From positions 1-64,000 of the forward strand of contig CXTY01000024.1 in the NCBI GenBank assembly GCA_001404055.1: a stretch of 64,000 nucleotides of DNA, read 5' to 3'. The notes beneath the pieces are model-generated. The model saw nothing but the letters and a program-made list of their open reading frames with translations. It was not told the DNA's origin and ran no database searches. This document shows, piece after piece, positions 45,928 to 54,381 of the stretch (position 1 is its first letter; the number at the start of each line of letters is the position of its first letter). A program made the translations under genes and the position numbers. This DNA is from Roseibium album. Lineage in GTDB: Bacteria > Pseudomonadota > Alphaproteobacteria > Rhizobiales > Stappiaceae.

Positions 45928-46431
45928 ATGCTAAAAAACGTCCAGCTGGTTCACAAACTTCCGCTAATTTTGATTTCGTTCGCTTTAATGGCAGCTATCG
46001 CCACGGGCGCCATCGCTTATCTCCAGTCAACGCGTGCGCTATATGATCAGACCGAGGCAACGCTTTTTGCTTTACTGGAGTCTCGAGAAACGACCCTGCG
46101 ACAATATCTCGGCACAGTGGAGAAGGATATGGTCGCAAGAATCGGCGGAGACGAATTTTTGTTCATCGTTTCGCACGATCATTCAGAAAACGAACGCGAG
46201 TATATTGCGGAAAAGATACTGTCGAATATTGAGAAACCATTCAATATCGCGAACAGTCCGGTTCATATCGGCGTGAGCATCGGCATCGCGACTTATCCCA
46301 CGCATGCAACAAACATCCGAGACCTTTTGCGCCTTGCTGACGAAGCCATGTATCGGGCCAAGGCGCGCGGCAAGAACAGGTTTGCCTATTGTGACGACCT
46401 AATTGTCTCCCAGCAAACTGACATCAGCTAA
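45928..46431 (+). pseudogene. Internally deleted chemoreceptor-like/GGDEF protein
   Basis: A 167-residue frame joins two parts that do not normally touch. Residues 1-68 are the start of a Rhizobiales-type membrane sensor: VHKLPLILISFALMAAIATG helix, then ALYDQTEATLFALLESRE and LRQYLGTVEKD. At residue 69 or so it enters the middle of a GGDEF domain (VARIGGDEFLFIV) and continues to a normal end (SIGIATYPTHAT, LADEAMYRAKARGKNRFAY). The sensor domain, HAMP and the first half of GGDEF, with the metal and guanine contacts, are missing. It should be inactive as a diguanylate cyclase. Its 3' end overlaps the LysR gene on the other strand by 33 bases. Confidence 0.7.
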
Positions 46432-47295
46432 CCCCTGCATGACTTGATTGACCGCATCATTGCTTCTGCCTCCCGGCACAATCCAGAGCGAGATGCTTTT
46501 TGATAAGCGAACGGAGGCGCTGAAAGGAGCGACCAGTTCACCCGATTTCAAGTGCGATTTAACGAGTGACTTGTGCGCCATGAGAACTCCAGCACCGTTG
46601 AGTGTCTCCTGAACCGCCAGTGAATAAAGTGAGAATACAGGGCCTTGCGGCACAAAGTCGAAATTTGGCATCACTACCTGCGCCCAGACACTCCAGTCAT
46701 TCGCCCAACTCGTGTCCGAAAGACAAATGGTGTCGACCAGGTCTTCCGGTCTCTCAAGCGTTTTTGCGATGCCCGGTACGCAGACTGGCAGGATCTCATC
46801 GCAATCCAGCTGCACGCCATTTGACGGTGCCTTCTCACTGTAAAACAGGCAAATGTCGAAGGGAACGCGTTTGAGGTTGGGTGGTTTTTCCAACGCCGTC
46901 ACTGAGACATCCATATTGGGCAGCCTTTTCCGCAATTCTGGCAGTCTTGGAGCCAACCAGAGTTGTGCGAGCGCCGGAAGCGCAGCAATGTGTATCTTCC
47001 ATGGTGCCGCCTCGCGACTAAGGTCTCCGACGGCTTGTCCCAGCGCATCAAATGCGGTGACGAACCCCGGCATTGTCCGCTGACCCAGTGCTGTCAATCG
47101 GACGCCTTTTGCGTGCCGCTCAAACAGCTTTGCCCCGATATCATCCTCCAGCGTCTTTATTTGCGCTGCGACAGCCCCGGGAGTGACATTCAATTCTTCC
47201 GCAGCCAACGTAATGCCACCCAAGCGGGCAGCAGCCTCGAAAGCGCGGAGTGCATTGAGCGATGGCAATCGCGGGATCGGTGGTGCAACGGGCAT
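46399..47295 (-). CDS. LysR family transcriptional regulator (GcvA-like)
   Basis: A 298-residue regulator. The N-terminal helix-turn-helix is LPSLNALRAFEAAARLGGIT followed by LAAEELNVTPGAVAAQIKTLEDDIGAKLFER, typical of the GcvA/TrpI subgroup. The ligand-binding domain follows with ALPALAQLWLAPRLPEL and NDWSVWAQVVMP. It is divergent from the SHMT-like gene with about 100 bases between, the usual LysR arrangement, so it probably controls that gene. The start at 47295 matches the family's N-terminus; a longer frame to 47355 is unlikely. Confidence 0.88.
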   Translation of the reverse strand: MPVAPPIPRLPSLNALRAFEAAARLGGITLAAEELNVTPGAVAAQIKTLEDDIGAKLFERHAKGVRLTALGQRTMPGFVTAFDALGQAVGDLSREAAPWKIHIAALPALAQLWLAPRLPELRKRLPNMDVSVTALEKPPNLKRVPFDICLFYSEKAPSNGVQLDCDEILPVCVPGIAKTLERPEDLVDTICLSDTSWANDWSVWAQVVMPNFDFVPQGPVFSLYSLAVQETLNGAGVLMAHKSLVKSHLKSGELVAPFSASVRLSKSISLWIVPGGRSNDAVNQVMQGLADVSLLGDN

Positions 47296-47397
47296 TAAAC
47301 AAGACCTAATTTTTCTAGCCCTCAAAATTCTAAAAACTGATTTGCAGCAAGGCAAGTCTTGATCTCAAATAGCGGCAATCAAGTCTGGAGATACATT

Positions 47398-48720
47398 ATG
47401 ACCGTTCATGACCTGCGCCCCTGGCTCCCGGATGCTACCGCGGCCCGAATTGATGACATTCAACGTCAAACCCGCAACATGGCATCAGACGCAATAGCAA
47501 ACCGGCTGTTCGACCTGGCCGAAGAAAACCGGACCATTCATGAGCGGGATTGTTTCAATCTCAATCCGGCGACCAATGTGATGAACCCCAAGGCCGAGAA
47601 ACTGCTTGCCAGTGGCCTCGGTTCCCGTCCCTCTCTTGGTTATCCTGGCGACAAATACGAAATGGGTCTGGAAGCTATTGAGGAAATCGAAGTCGTCGCG
47701 GCAGACCTGGCAGCAGAGGTTTTCAAGGCAAAATACGCAGAAATTCGGGTTGGGTCCGGAGCACTTGCGAACCTTTATGCTTTCATGGCGATTGCAAAGC
47801 CGGGAGATGCCATCATCGCGCCGCCTGCCTCTGTCGGCGGTCATGTCACCCACCATGCAGCCGGTTGCGCCGGACTTTACGGTCTTCAGATCCACTCTGC
47901 GCCGGTTAGTGAAGATGGCTACACGGTCGACCTGGAAGGTTTACGAAAACTTGCACTCGAAGTACGTCCGAAACTTATCACGATTGGAATGAGCCTCAAC
48001 CTCTTCCCTCACCCGGTTCAAGAAGTTCGCACGATTGCCGATGAGGTTGGCGCATATGTCCTTTTCGATGCCGCGCATCAATGCGGCATGATTGCAGGCG
48101 AGGTTTTCTCCAATCCGCTGGCAGACGGCGCTCATGTGATGACAATGAGTACCTATAAAAGCCTCGGAGGACCAGCAGGTGGCCTCATCGTCACCAACAA
48201 CGCTGACCTGTCAGAAAAGCTGGATGCAATTGCTTTTCCCGGCCTGACGGCAAATTTCGATGTCGCAAAATCGGCAGCTCTTGCCATGAGCCTGCTCGAC
48301 TGGCGGGATTTTGGAACTTCCTATGCCAGCACTATGGCTGAAACCGCCAAAAGCCTGGCCGAAGCATTGGCCGACAATGGTCTGCCCGTGTTCAGAACTT
48401 CGAAAGGCTACACGGCTTCGCATCAGTTTGCGCTTGAGGCTGCCGCGTTCGGCGGAGGCCAGACTGCGTCCAGAAAACTGCGAGAGGCTGGCTTTCTGGC
48501 GTGCGGCATCGGCCTTCCCATCGCCCCAGTAGATGGCGACATGAACGGTTTGCGCTTTGGGACACCCGAACTTGTACGTTGGGGCATGGAGAAAAAAGAC
48601 ATGGCCCGTCTGGCGGATCTCATTGCCGAGGCCTTGCGCTCCAACGACCCAAAGGCGATGGCGGGCCGCGCCTCAGAATGGCGCAGGACTTTCGACAAAC
48701 TGCATTACATCAACGCCTGA
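47398..48720 (+). CDS. Serine hydroxymethyltransferase-like PLP enzyme
   Basis: A 440-residue fold-type I PLP enzyme related to SHMT. SHMT-like landmarks are ENRTIHERDCFNLNPATNVM, GDKYEMGLEAIEEIE, VRVGSG-like IRVGSGALANLYAFMA and the PLP aspartate region LFDAAHQCGMIAG. The Schiff-base lysine lies in MSTYKSLGGPAGG near residue 260. Canonical SHMT has THKTLRGPRGG there, so this is a divergent paralogue, and the tetrahydrofolate-linked glycine/serine reaction should not be assumed. A threonine or alpha-methylserine-type aldolase is possible. TGGAG precedes the start. It is divergent from a LysR gene and convergent with an AbrB-type membrane protein. Confidence 0.85.
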   Translation: MTVHDLRPWLPDATAARIDDIQRQTRNMASDAIANRLFDLAEENRTIHERDCFNLNPATNVMNPKAEKLLASGLGSRPSLGYPGDKYEMGLEAIEEIEVVAADLAAEVFKAKYAEIRVGSGALANLYAFMAIAKPGDAIIAPPASVGGHVTHHAAGCAGLYGLQIHSAPVSEDGYTVDLEGLRKLALEVRPKLITIGMSLNLFPHPVQEVRTIADEVGAYVLFDAAHQCGMIAGEVFSNPLADGAHVMTMSTYKSLGGPAGGLIVTNNADLSEKLDAIAFPGLTANFDVAKSAALAMSLLDWRDFGTSYASTMAETAKSLAEALADNGLPVFRTSKGYTASHQFALEAAAFGGGQTASRKLREAGFLACGIGLPIAPVDGDMNGLRFGTPELVRWGMEKKDMARLADLIAEALRSNDPKAMAGRASEWRRTFDKLHYINA

Positions 48721-48728
48721 AATACTGG

Positions 48729-48773
48729 ACTTGCCTGCGTCTTTCTCGGCTTCGGGCTCCGCCCCAGGCAAGT
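48729..48773. terminator. Stem-loop between convergent genes
   Basis: ACTTGCCTG (48729-48737) pairs perfectly with CAGGCAAGT (48765-48773) around a 27-base loop, directly past the SHMT-like gene and touching the stop of the AbrB-type gene. There is no T tract, so it is only a possible bidirectional transcript end. Confidence 0.4.
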
Positions 48774-49816
48774 CACCGTCGGCCAAGAACCAGGCCTGTT
48801 ACCAAGGGGAGCAGCAGGACCATTCCGGTAAACCGGGCGATCTGATGAGCCGCAACAAAGGCTGGGTCAAGGTCGAGCATGAAGGCCAGCATGGTCATGA
48901 CTTCAAGCCCACCTGGAGCATAAGCAAGCAGAGCCTGTCCGAAGGGAATACCAACCAATTCGGACACAAGAAATGCCCCTAGAATGGACGTCAGAAACGC
49001 GGCGCTGAATGCTGCGAGAGACGCCCCAAGAACACTGACGAACTGCCTGAATGTCATTTCACCGAAGCGGCTGCCGATCATGGCACCCATCATGACGAAG
49101 CATGGCAAAACCACGAAATCTGGCAGAACAAGCGTCCATGCGCCGGAAGCATTCAATCCTGCGCTCATGAAAAAAGCGCCAGTCATCCAGCCACCAGGAA
49201 CCCTGAGCTTGACGGCCAACATGCTGGCTGCAAGGCATAGCGGCAATCCTACAAGAATTTCGAGCAGACTTGATGTCGGCGCCAGACTACCCTCCCCATC
49301 CACGCCGCCACTGGAAGACACCACTGCAAACGGCAGGATCGCTACAAGAATGAACAGCCGCAGGGACTGGCTGGAGGCAATCCGAGGCAAATCGGCTCCT
49401 CTATCGGTTGCAAGCGCAATCACGTAAGATAGCGTTCCCGGGATAGCGCCAAAATAAGCCGTCTCCTTTGACCATTTTGCTCCGAAATGCAGCACTGCGT
49501 AGCCAGCAAAGGTCACGCCGACAACGACAGCAACCAGCATCAACATTGAGACAGGCCACTCGTCAATACGTTCGACGACGTCCGGACGCACGCCGGCTCC
49601 CATTGAAATGCCAATGACAATGAAAAGCGCATCGCGAATACGGTTTGGAAACAATACCGGGACGCCGGCCAGCGTAGAAACCGCGACAAAGACCATTGCA
49701 CCGGAGAGCCAAGCCGCTGGCAATCCAAGCATATGAAATACCGCGCCGCCGAAACCTGCGATCAAGAGAGTGATTAGAAAGCGTCCAATGGCATGGTCAG
49801 GAAAGGTGATTTTCAT
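48773..49816 (-). CDS. AbrB family membrane protein (PF05145-type)
   Basis: A 347-residue inner-membrane protein with about ten hydrophobic helices in two similar halves: FHMLGLPAAWLSGAMVFVAV near residue 27 and VKLRVPGGWMTGAFFMSAGL near residue 205. The AIPGTLSYVIALATDRGAD and YAPGGLEVMTMLAFMLDLDP segments are the repeated gate-like motif of this family. It is annotated in databases as AbrB or putative ammonia monooxygenase, but the latter name is misleading; it is probably a transporter. The substrate may relate to the SHMT-like enzyme next door. Confidence 0.85.
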   Translation of the reverse strand: MKITFPDHAIGRFLITLLIAGFGGAVFHMLGLPAAWLSGAMVFVAVSTLAGVPVLFPNRIRDALFIVIGISMGAGVRPDVVERIDEWPVSMLMLVAVVVGVTFAGYAVLHFGAKWSKETAYFGAIPGTLSYVIALATDRGADLPRIASSQSLRLFILVAILPFAVVSSSGGVDGEGSLAPTSSLLEILVGLPLCLAASMLAVKLRVPGGWMTGAFFMSAGLNASGAWTLVLPDFVVLPCFVMMGAMIGSRFGEMTFRQFVSVLGASLAAFSAAFLTSILGAFLVSELVGIPFGQALLAYAPGGLEVMTMLAFMLDLDPAFVAAHQIARFTGMVLLLPLVTGLVLGRR

Positions 49817-49916
49817 TTGGAACCGTAAAATCTCAAAAGATTTCCGATTCTATAGAAGCTCAAGCGAGCTAAATCATTATTGATTGCATGGATCAATATG
49901 AACAATCTTGTTGATT

Positions 49917-50654
49917 TCACGATGTAACACCTGGCAACGCGGGAGGCACAGGTTTCAGGAAGGGCGAACCTTCAATTTGCTCCAATTCACAGGCTTTTCG
50001 AATGGCTGGCCTTTTCTCCAAAATTTCAAGCAGTCGCGTAAGATGCGGCGTGTTGTTTAGGCTCCAACGCCCGGAACTTCCATAGATCTGAGCCCAGCGC
50101 GCGCACGCCGCGAGATAGATGTCGAGGCATGACATATGTTGCCCCAAAAGAAAGGGCCCGCCGGTGGCATTCAGTTCATGGTCCAGATGCTCAAAACTGG
50201 TTGATATTCGTCTCATCAAGGTCTCACCGAATGGTCCCTGCTGTTCTTCGCCAGGCAGATATCTCTTTGGTTTGAAGAAGATTCGAAGGTCCGAATGCAG
50301 TGTGTTTGAAATGAAAAACAACCACTTCAGAAAGCAGCCCCTGTCAGGGGCATCATGATCAGGAGCGAGCGCCCGATGCCGGTCGCAAAGAAAGAGAATG
50401 ATTGCGGCCGTTTCAAACAGAGGTGTCTTCTGACCAGGAGCTTCCAGCACGGGGATCAAACCCTGCGGATTGAGCTGACGATAGCCTGCCGATTTTTGCT
50501 GTGATGTGAGCCGGTCAACGGGAACATAATCATAAGCCTCCCCAAGCTCTTCAAGAACCATACGAACGACAAAATTTGCGCTGTCCGGCGACCCGTACAA
50601 ACGATAGCGATCAAGTATGCTGTCTTGCGTCATTACTCGCTCAAACTCGCTCAC
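49917..50654 (-). CDS. Glutathione S-transferase family protein
   Basis: A 245-residue two-domain GST. The thioredoxin-like half has RLYGSPDSANFVVRMVLEEL, NPQGLIPVLEA and the glutathione-binding LFETAAIILFLCDRH with the Glu-Thr (in place of Glu-Ser) pair. The helical half has FLLGQHMSCLDIYLAACARW near residue 180. The substrate is unknown. The start is GTG at 50654 with GGAG seven bases upstream; ATG at 50633 is an alternative. It is divergent from hemN, with the hemN FixK box lying between the two genes. Confidence 0.88.
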   Translation of the reverse strand: MSEFERVMTQDSILDRYRLYGSPDSANFVVRMVLEELGEAYDYVPVDRLTSQQKSAGYRQLNPQGLIPVLEAPGQKTPLFETAAIILFLCDRHRALAPDHDAPDRGCFLKWLFFISNTLHSDLRIFFKPKRYLPGEEQQGPFGETLMRRISTSFEHLDHELNATGGPFLLGQHMSCLDIYLAACARWAQIYGSSGRWSLNNTPHLTRLLEILEKRPAIRKACELEQIEGSPFLKPVPPALPGVTS

Positions 50655-50686
50655 GTGGATGCTCCAACTTTTTCCTGAATACCGTC

Positions 50687-50700
50687 TTGAGAAAGATCAA
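50687..50700. promoter_or_regulatory. FixK/FNR box upstream of hemN
   Basis: TTGAGAAAGATCAA differs from the TTGAT-N4-ATCAA consensus at one half-site base. It is 34 bases before the hemN start codon and 32 bases from the GST start, so it could affect both. FixK activation of hemN at low oxygen is inferred. Confidence 0.75.
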
Positions 50701-50734
50701 GGCACTCACCCGCAAATTCCGCGTAGATACGCCC

Positions 50735-52111
50735 ATGATGAATGATCCGCTATCTTATGCTTTGCGCAATGTTCCCCGCTACACCAGTTATCCGACCGCA
50801 CCACATTTTCATGAAGGTGTGACACCGAAGACCTATGCGGACTGGCTGAGCGCGATCAAGTCGAATGATACGCTCTCGCTGTACCTGCACGTGCCGTTTT
50901 GCCGGGAACTCTGTCACTATTGCGGCTGCCAGACAAAGGCGACACGCCAGGAAGCGCCGCTGAAAGCGTATGCAACGACACTTGGCCAGGAAATCAAACT
51001 GGTTGGCAGCCATTTGCGCGACGCGGGTCCGGTGAAACACATCCATTGGGGCGGCGGCACGCCAAGCCTGTTGCAGCGGCAAAGTTTTATCGAGCTGACC
51101 GGACTACTGCGGGCGCTATTTGATCTTTCACCGGATCTGGAACATGCGATCGAGCTTGACCCTCGTCTGGTGACGCCTGAACTTGCCGAAACCTTTGCCA
51201 TGGTCGGCATCAACCGCGCGAGCCTTGGCGTTCAGGATTTCGACCTGAATGTCCAGAAGGCAATCGGCCGCGTTCAACCGTTTGACGTCGTGGCAAAGGC
51301 AGCCAGCGAACTGCGCGCCGTCGGCCTGACGGCACTCAACTTCGACCTCATGTACGGTTTGCCCGGACAGACACGGTCAACTATTCTCGACACAGTTGAG
51401 AAAACCGTTTCCCTCGCGCCCGGACGCATCGCCTTGTTTGGTTATGCGCATGTTCCCTGGATGCGCAAGCATCAACGCCTTATCGACGAAGCGACATTAC
51501 CATCTGCTGCTGAACGTCTTGAGCTTGCGGATCTTGCTCGCGAAGAACTTCTGAAAGCCGGTTATGTCGCGATCGGTCTCGATCATTTTTCCCGTACTGA
51601 TGACAGTATGGCAATTGCACTGGACGACGGTTCGCTGAAGCGGAATTTTCAGGGCTATACAACTGATCAGGGTGAAGAGCTGATCGGCATGGGCGCCTCC
51701 TCTATCGGTAAGGTTTCGAAGGGCTTTGCCCAAAATCACTCGGATGTCCGCAACTGGAAACGTTGTGTGGATGCTGGGGAACTGCCGATTGCCAAGGGAT
51801 TGGCACTTTCGACCGACGACCGGATGCGCGGGCGGATCATTGAAGAACTGATGACCAACTACGCTTGTGACCTGTCGCCAGTTTGCAAGAATTATGGCTT
51901 GACCACACATGATCTTGCTGATGCTATTTCTGCACTGGAAGACCTTGTCACAGACGGTCTGGTTCAGCTTGAGCTTGGAGACAATGACAACGCCAGGGTT
52001 CAGGTCACGGAAGCCGGGCGGCCATATGTGCGCCTCGCAGCAGCAGCCTTCGACGCCTACCTGGCGGAAAGTCTGAACACTGGAAAAGCGCGCCACTCTG
52101 CTGCCGTATGA
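50735..52111 (+). CDS. hemN: Oxygen-independent coproporphyrinogen III oxidase
   Basis: A 458-residue radical-SAM enzyme that decarboxylates coproporphyrinogen III without oxygen. The N-terminus VPRYTSYPTAPHFHEGV is typical. The 4Fe-4S motif is CRELCHYCGC near residue 60 (CX3CX2CXC), followed by HIHWGGG-like HIHWGGGTPSLL, and the catalytic region ALNFDLMYGLPGQT. The closing HemN C-terminal domain (LTTHDLADAISALEDLVTDG) is complete. The gene starts at ATG 50735 or 50738, just downstream of a FixK box. It belongs with the low-oxygen regulon of the fix genes. Confidence 0.96.
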   Translation: MMNDPLSYALRNVPRYTSYPTAPHFHEGVTPKTYADWLSAIKSNDTLSLYLHVPFCRELCHYCGCQTKATRQEAPLKAYATTLGQEIKLVGSHLRDAGPVKHIHWGGGTPSLLQRQSFIELTGLLRALFDLSPDLEHAIELDPRLVTPELAETFAMVGINRASLGVQDFDLNVQKAIGRVQPFDVVAKAASELRAVGLTALNFDLMYGLPGQTRSTILDTVEKTVSLAPGRIALFGYAHVPWMRKHQRLIDEATLPSAAERLELADLAREELLKAGYVAIGLDHFSRTDDSMAIALDDGSLKRNFQGYTTDQGEELIGMGASSIGKVSKGFAQNHSDVRNWKRCVDAGELPIAKGLALSTDDRMRGRIIEELMTNYACDLSPVCKNYGLTTHDLADAISALEDLVTDGLVQLELGDNDNARVQVTEAGRPYVRLAAAAFDAYLAESLNTGKARHSAAV

Positions 52112-52227
52112 CAAATTCTCGCGTCAACCACCGAGCGCTTCGGGTTTGGGTGAATTAATGAGGCGCCTGCATGCCAACGCTATTCACCTGCACCACCATT
52201 TTCTGTTGGATTTCATGAAAACGAAAA

Positions 52228-52254
52228 AGAGGCCGCGATCGTCTCGCAGCCTCT
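52228..52254 (-). terminator. Terminator of fixK, possibly bidirectional
   Basis: AGAGGC (52228-52233) with GCCTCT (52249-52254), and inside it GCGA with TCGC, make a hairpin with one C-A mismatch. On the minus strand it is followed by TTTTTCGTTTTC, which suits the end of fixK. It also lies about 115 bases past hemN on the other strand. Confidence 0.7.
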
Positions 52255-52312
52255 CTATTTTGCTTTGAATTTGGTCAAAACACTTTTGTTATCAATGGGG
52301 CGCTCGAAGGAG

Positions 52313-53026
52313 CTAGTGCATTCCGGTCATCTGACACAGGCCGCAAACACGATTGAGGTGTATCTTGTCGGCCTTGTCGACCCTGATCACACCTCTGCGC
52401 TTCAGGTCAGAGACGACCCGGCTGACGGTCTCGATGGTCAAACCGAGGTAATCAGCGATTTCCTGGCGCGTCATATGCAGTTTCAGATCGTAGCTGTCTT
52501 CACCGTCTTCGCGCGGCCCGGTACATACAACACCACCTCGGTTTGGCACCAGGTGCATGAGAAAACTCGCCACGCGTTCAATCGCAGATTTACGTCCAAG
52601 AAGAACCGCATGTTCGTGAAGAACACGCATCTGATTGGTCAGACATTTTGTGAGAGTGCGTTGCAGATCATCAGATCTTTCAACCTGCCTCAAGTCGATT
52701 TCGTGAACTTCTGAATCTGTCAGGGTCTCGGCGGTGCAATCGTATTCTTCGCCACCCGCGAGACCGAAAATATCGCCTGGGCGCAGCATTTCAACGACCT
52801 GGCGGCGCCCGTCCGGCAACAGCTTGTAGAGCATCACTGATCCAGAGACCAACTCATAAAGCCGTTTAACAGGATCACCTTCGAAGAAGATCACTGAATG
52901 CGTTTGGTGTCGGCTGCCCTTACCGCCAAATTCCGAAAAGGACGCCTTGCCTGGTGTACACAAGCGCGCGCCATTGTGACTTGCCGCCACACCTTGATCT
53001 ACAGTGCCAACGTCCAGATATGCCAT
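52313..53026 (-). CDS. fixK: Crp/Fnr family regulator, FixK-like
   Basis: A 237-residue regulator. The cyclic-nucleotide-type beta-roll (about residues 40-125) reads FFEGDPVKRLYELVSGSVML and LRPGDIFGLAGGEEYDC. The C-terminal helix-turn-helix is MTRQEIADYLGLTIETVSRVVSDLKRRGVI, with the E..SR residues that read TTGAT half-sites. The cysteine cluster that binds 4Fe-4S at the N-terminus of FNR is missing, which places it with FixK rather than FNR. An unusual CGLC pair is near its C-terminus. AAGGAGGG precedes the start. FixJ would drive it, and fixN and hemN carry matching boxes. Confidence 0.9.
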   Translation of the reverse strand: MAYLDVGTVDQGVAASHNGARLCTPGKASFSEFGGKGSRHQTHSVIFFEGDPVKRLYELVSGSVMLYKLLPDGRRQVVEMLRPGDIFGLAGGEEYDCTAETLTDSEVHEIDLRQVERSDDLQRTLTKCLTNQMRVLHEHAVLLGRKSAIERVASFLMHLVPNRGGVVCTGPREDGEDSYDLKLHMTRQEIADYLGLTIETVSRVVSDLKRRGVIRVDKADKIHLNRVCGLCQMTGMH

Positions 53027-53258
53027 TTAACCCTCCTTCGTGCAGATATGCACGGCCTTCAAGAGCAAACTCAGCGGATGGAAACTGCCTTCACCTCGTC
53101 TCGTCCATGGTGCGGGCAGACCTGATACAACGCTGATGCCAAGTGCCCCGTCCGACACTTCGCTTGTTGCAGGGTGAACAGTAAAGTCAGGATTCTATTT
53201 GGGAAATTCGGTCGACTGCGTAAGAGGAACTACATATGAGATAAAGCGACGCAGGACT

Positions 53259-53600
53259 TTAGGCCAAGGCCGCAGCGAGCATATCGATCGAGAGCGGCTT
53301 TCTGAGTATCCGTAATTCTGGTAATTCCCTCAGTTGTCGCACCAGTTTGGTTCTGGACTTTCCGGATATGGCAATAAGACTGGGGGTTTCCTTCAGGTCT
53401 TTCAGCGTACGCACGACATCGGTGCCGCTCATGCCAGGCAAACCGAGGTCGACAATCACCCAATCGTTCCCGGAAACCTCTGCTTTATTGAAAAATGTTT
53501 CACCGTCAGGATATGTCACAGGTCGATGGTTCAGATCTTCAATTACCATCGCCAGTGCATCCGCGACTGCGGCGTCGTCTTCAACTATATGAACGACCAC
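53259..53600 (-). CDS. Single-domain receiver protein beside fixLJ
   Basis: A 113-residue stand-alone receiver. It has the acidic pair in HIVEDDAAVADAL, the phospho-acceptor in VIVDLGLPGMSG and the lysine in ILRKPLS, with no output domain. The start is GTG at 53600, with GGA nine bases upstream. It lies 129 bases downstream of fixJ and 230 upstream of fixK, on their strand. A role as phosphate sink or competitor for FixL is inferred from position. It might instead serve an unlinked kinase. Confidence 0.8.
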   Translation of the reverse strand: MVVHIVEDDAAVADALAMVIEDLNHRPVTYPDGETFFNKAEVSGNDWVIVDLGLPGMSGTDVVRTLKDLKETPSLIAISGKSRTKLVRQLRELPELRILRKPLSIDMLAAALA

Positions 53601-53729
53601 TTAGACATATCCTTAGGCTACTACGGCATCACCACCCCAAACGATGATTTTACGGCACAAACCCGGATACGAATGTACGCAAAAACACTTTGTCGTAGGA
53701 CTACTTACGCCTAAAGACTTGTAGGTATT

Positions 53730-54341
53730 TTACCCTGCTGTCGGGTGACCAAGGACTATCCTGACCAGTTCGGCTGCGTTACGAGCCCCGAGCTTTTCCA
53801 TAATGCGGGCCCGGTGAACCTCAACCGTTCGTGGACTGATTCCAAGCGTGCGGCCAGATTCCTTGTTTGAGGCACCGTCCGTGATCTCTTTCAGGACTTC
53901 CAATTCCCGGCGAGTCAGCAATTCTGCTCCTTGGAAGGAATAGGTCGTATCTTCTGCCGCACGATTTTTCATCGCGGCGATGCTCTCCTTTACACGCTCG
54001 ATAACGGTCTCGGCAGAAAAGGGTTTTTCGATAAAATCAAACGCTCCATTGCGAATGGCCTCGACAGCCATTGGAATGTCACCTTGCCCGGAAATGATGA
54101 AAATCGGTGCAGGGTAATTTTCCGCATTCAAAGCCTTGAGAATTTCAATTCCTGAGCGCCCCGGCATATGAACATCCAGCATGACACAGGCCGGCACTGA
54201 CTTGCTCGCGGATTTCACGAAAGTGTCGCCATCTGAAAAAGTTTCGACGACATATCCTTCCATGTTGAACAAGACAGAAAGGGCGTCGCGTACAGCAGGG
54301 TCGTCGTCAACGATGTAAATGGCTTCTGCGTCCACATTCAT
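53730..54341 (-). CDS. fixJ: Response regulator FixJ
   Basis: A 203-residue regulator. The receiver has YIVDDDPAVRDAL, the phospho-Asp in CVMLDVHMPGRSG near residue 55 and the lysine in FIEKPFS. The LuxR-type output domain is LTRRELEVLKEITDGASNKE and SPRTVEVHRARIMEKLGARN. This is the FixJ/NodW arrangement. It lies 40 bases downstream of fixL, on the same strand and probably in one transcript. It would activate fixK when FixL senses low oxygen. Confidence 0.94.
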   Translation of the reverse strand: MNVDAEAIYIVDDDPAVRDALSVLFNMEGYVVETFSDGDTFVKSASKSVPACVMLDVHMPGRSGIEILKALNAENYPAPIFIISGQGDIPMAVEAIRNGAFDFIEKPFSAETVIERVKESIAAMKNRAAEDTTYSFQGAELLTRRELEVLKEITDGASNKESGRTLGISPRTVEVHRARIMEKLGARNAAELVRIVLGHPTAG

Positions 54342-54381
54342 TGCTTTCTATTCCTCATTTGTATCTGCAACCGCGACGAAT

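Noticed and set aside
49879..49897. ATTGAT-N7-ATCAAT inverted repeat as a FixK box upstream of the AbrB-type gene
   Set aside because: The spacer is seven bases instead of four. It may be a LysR-type site, but nothing links it to the nearby LysR regulator.
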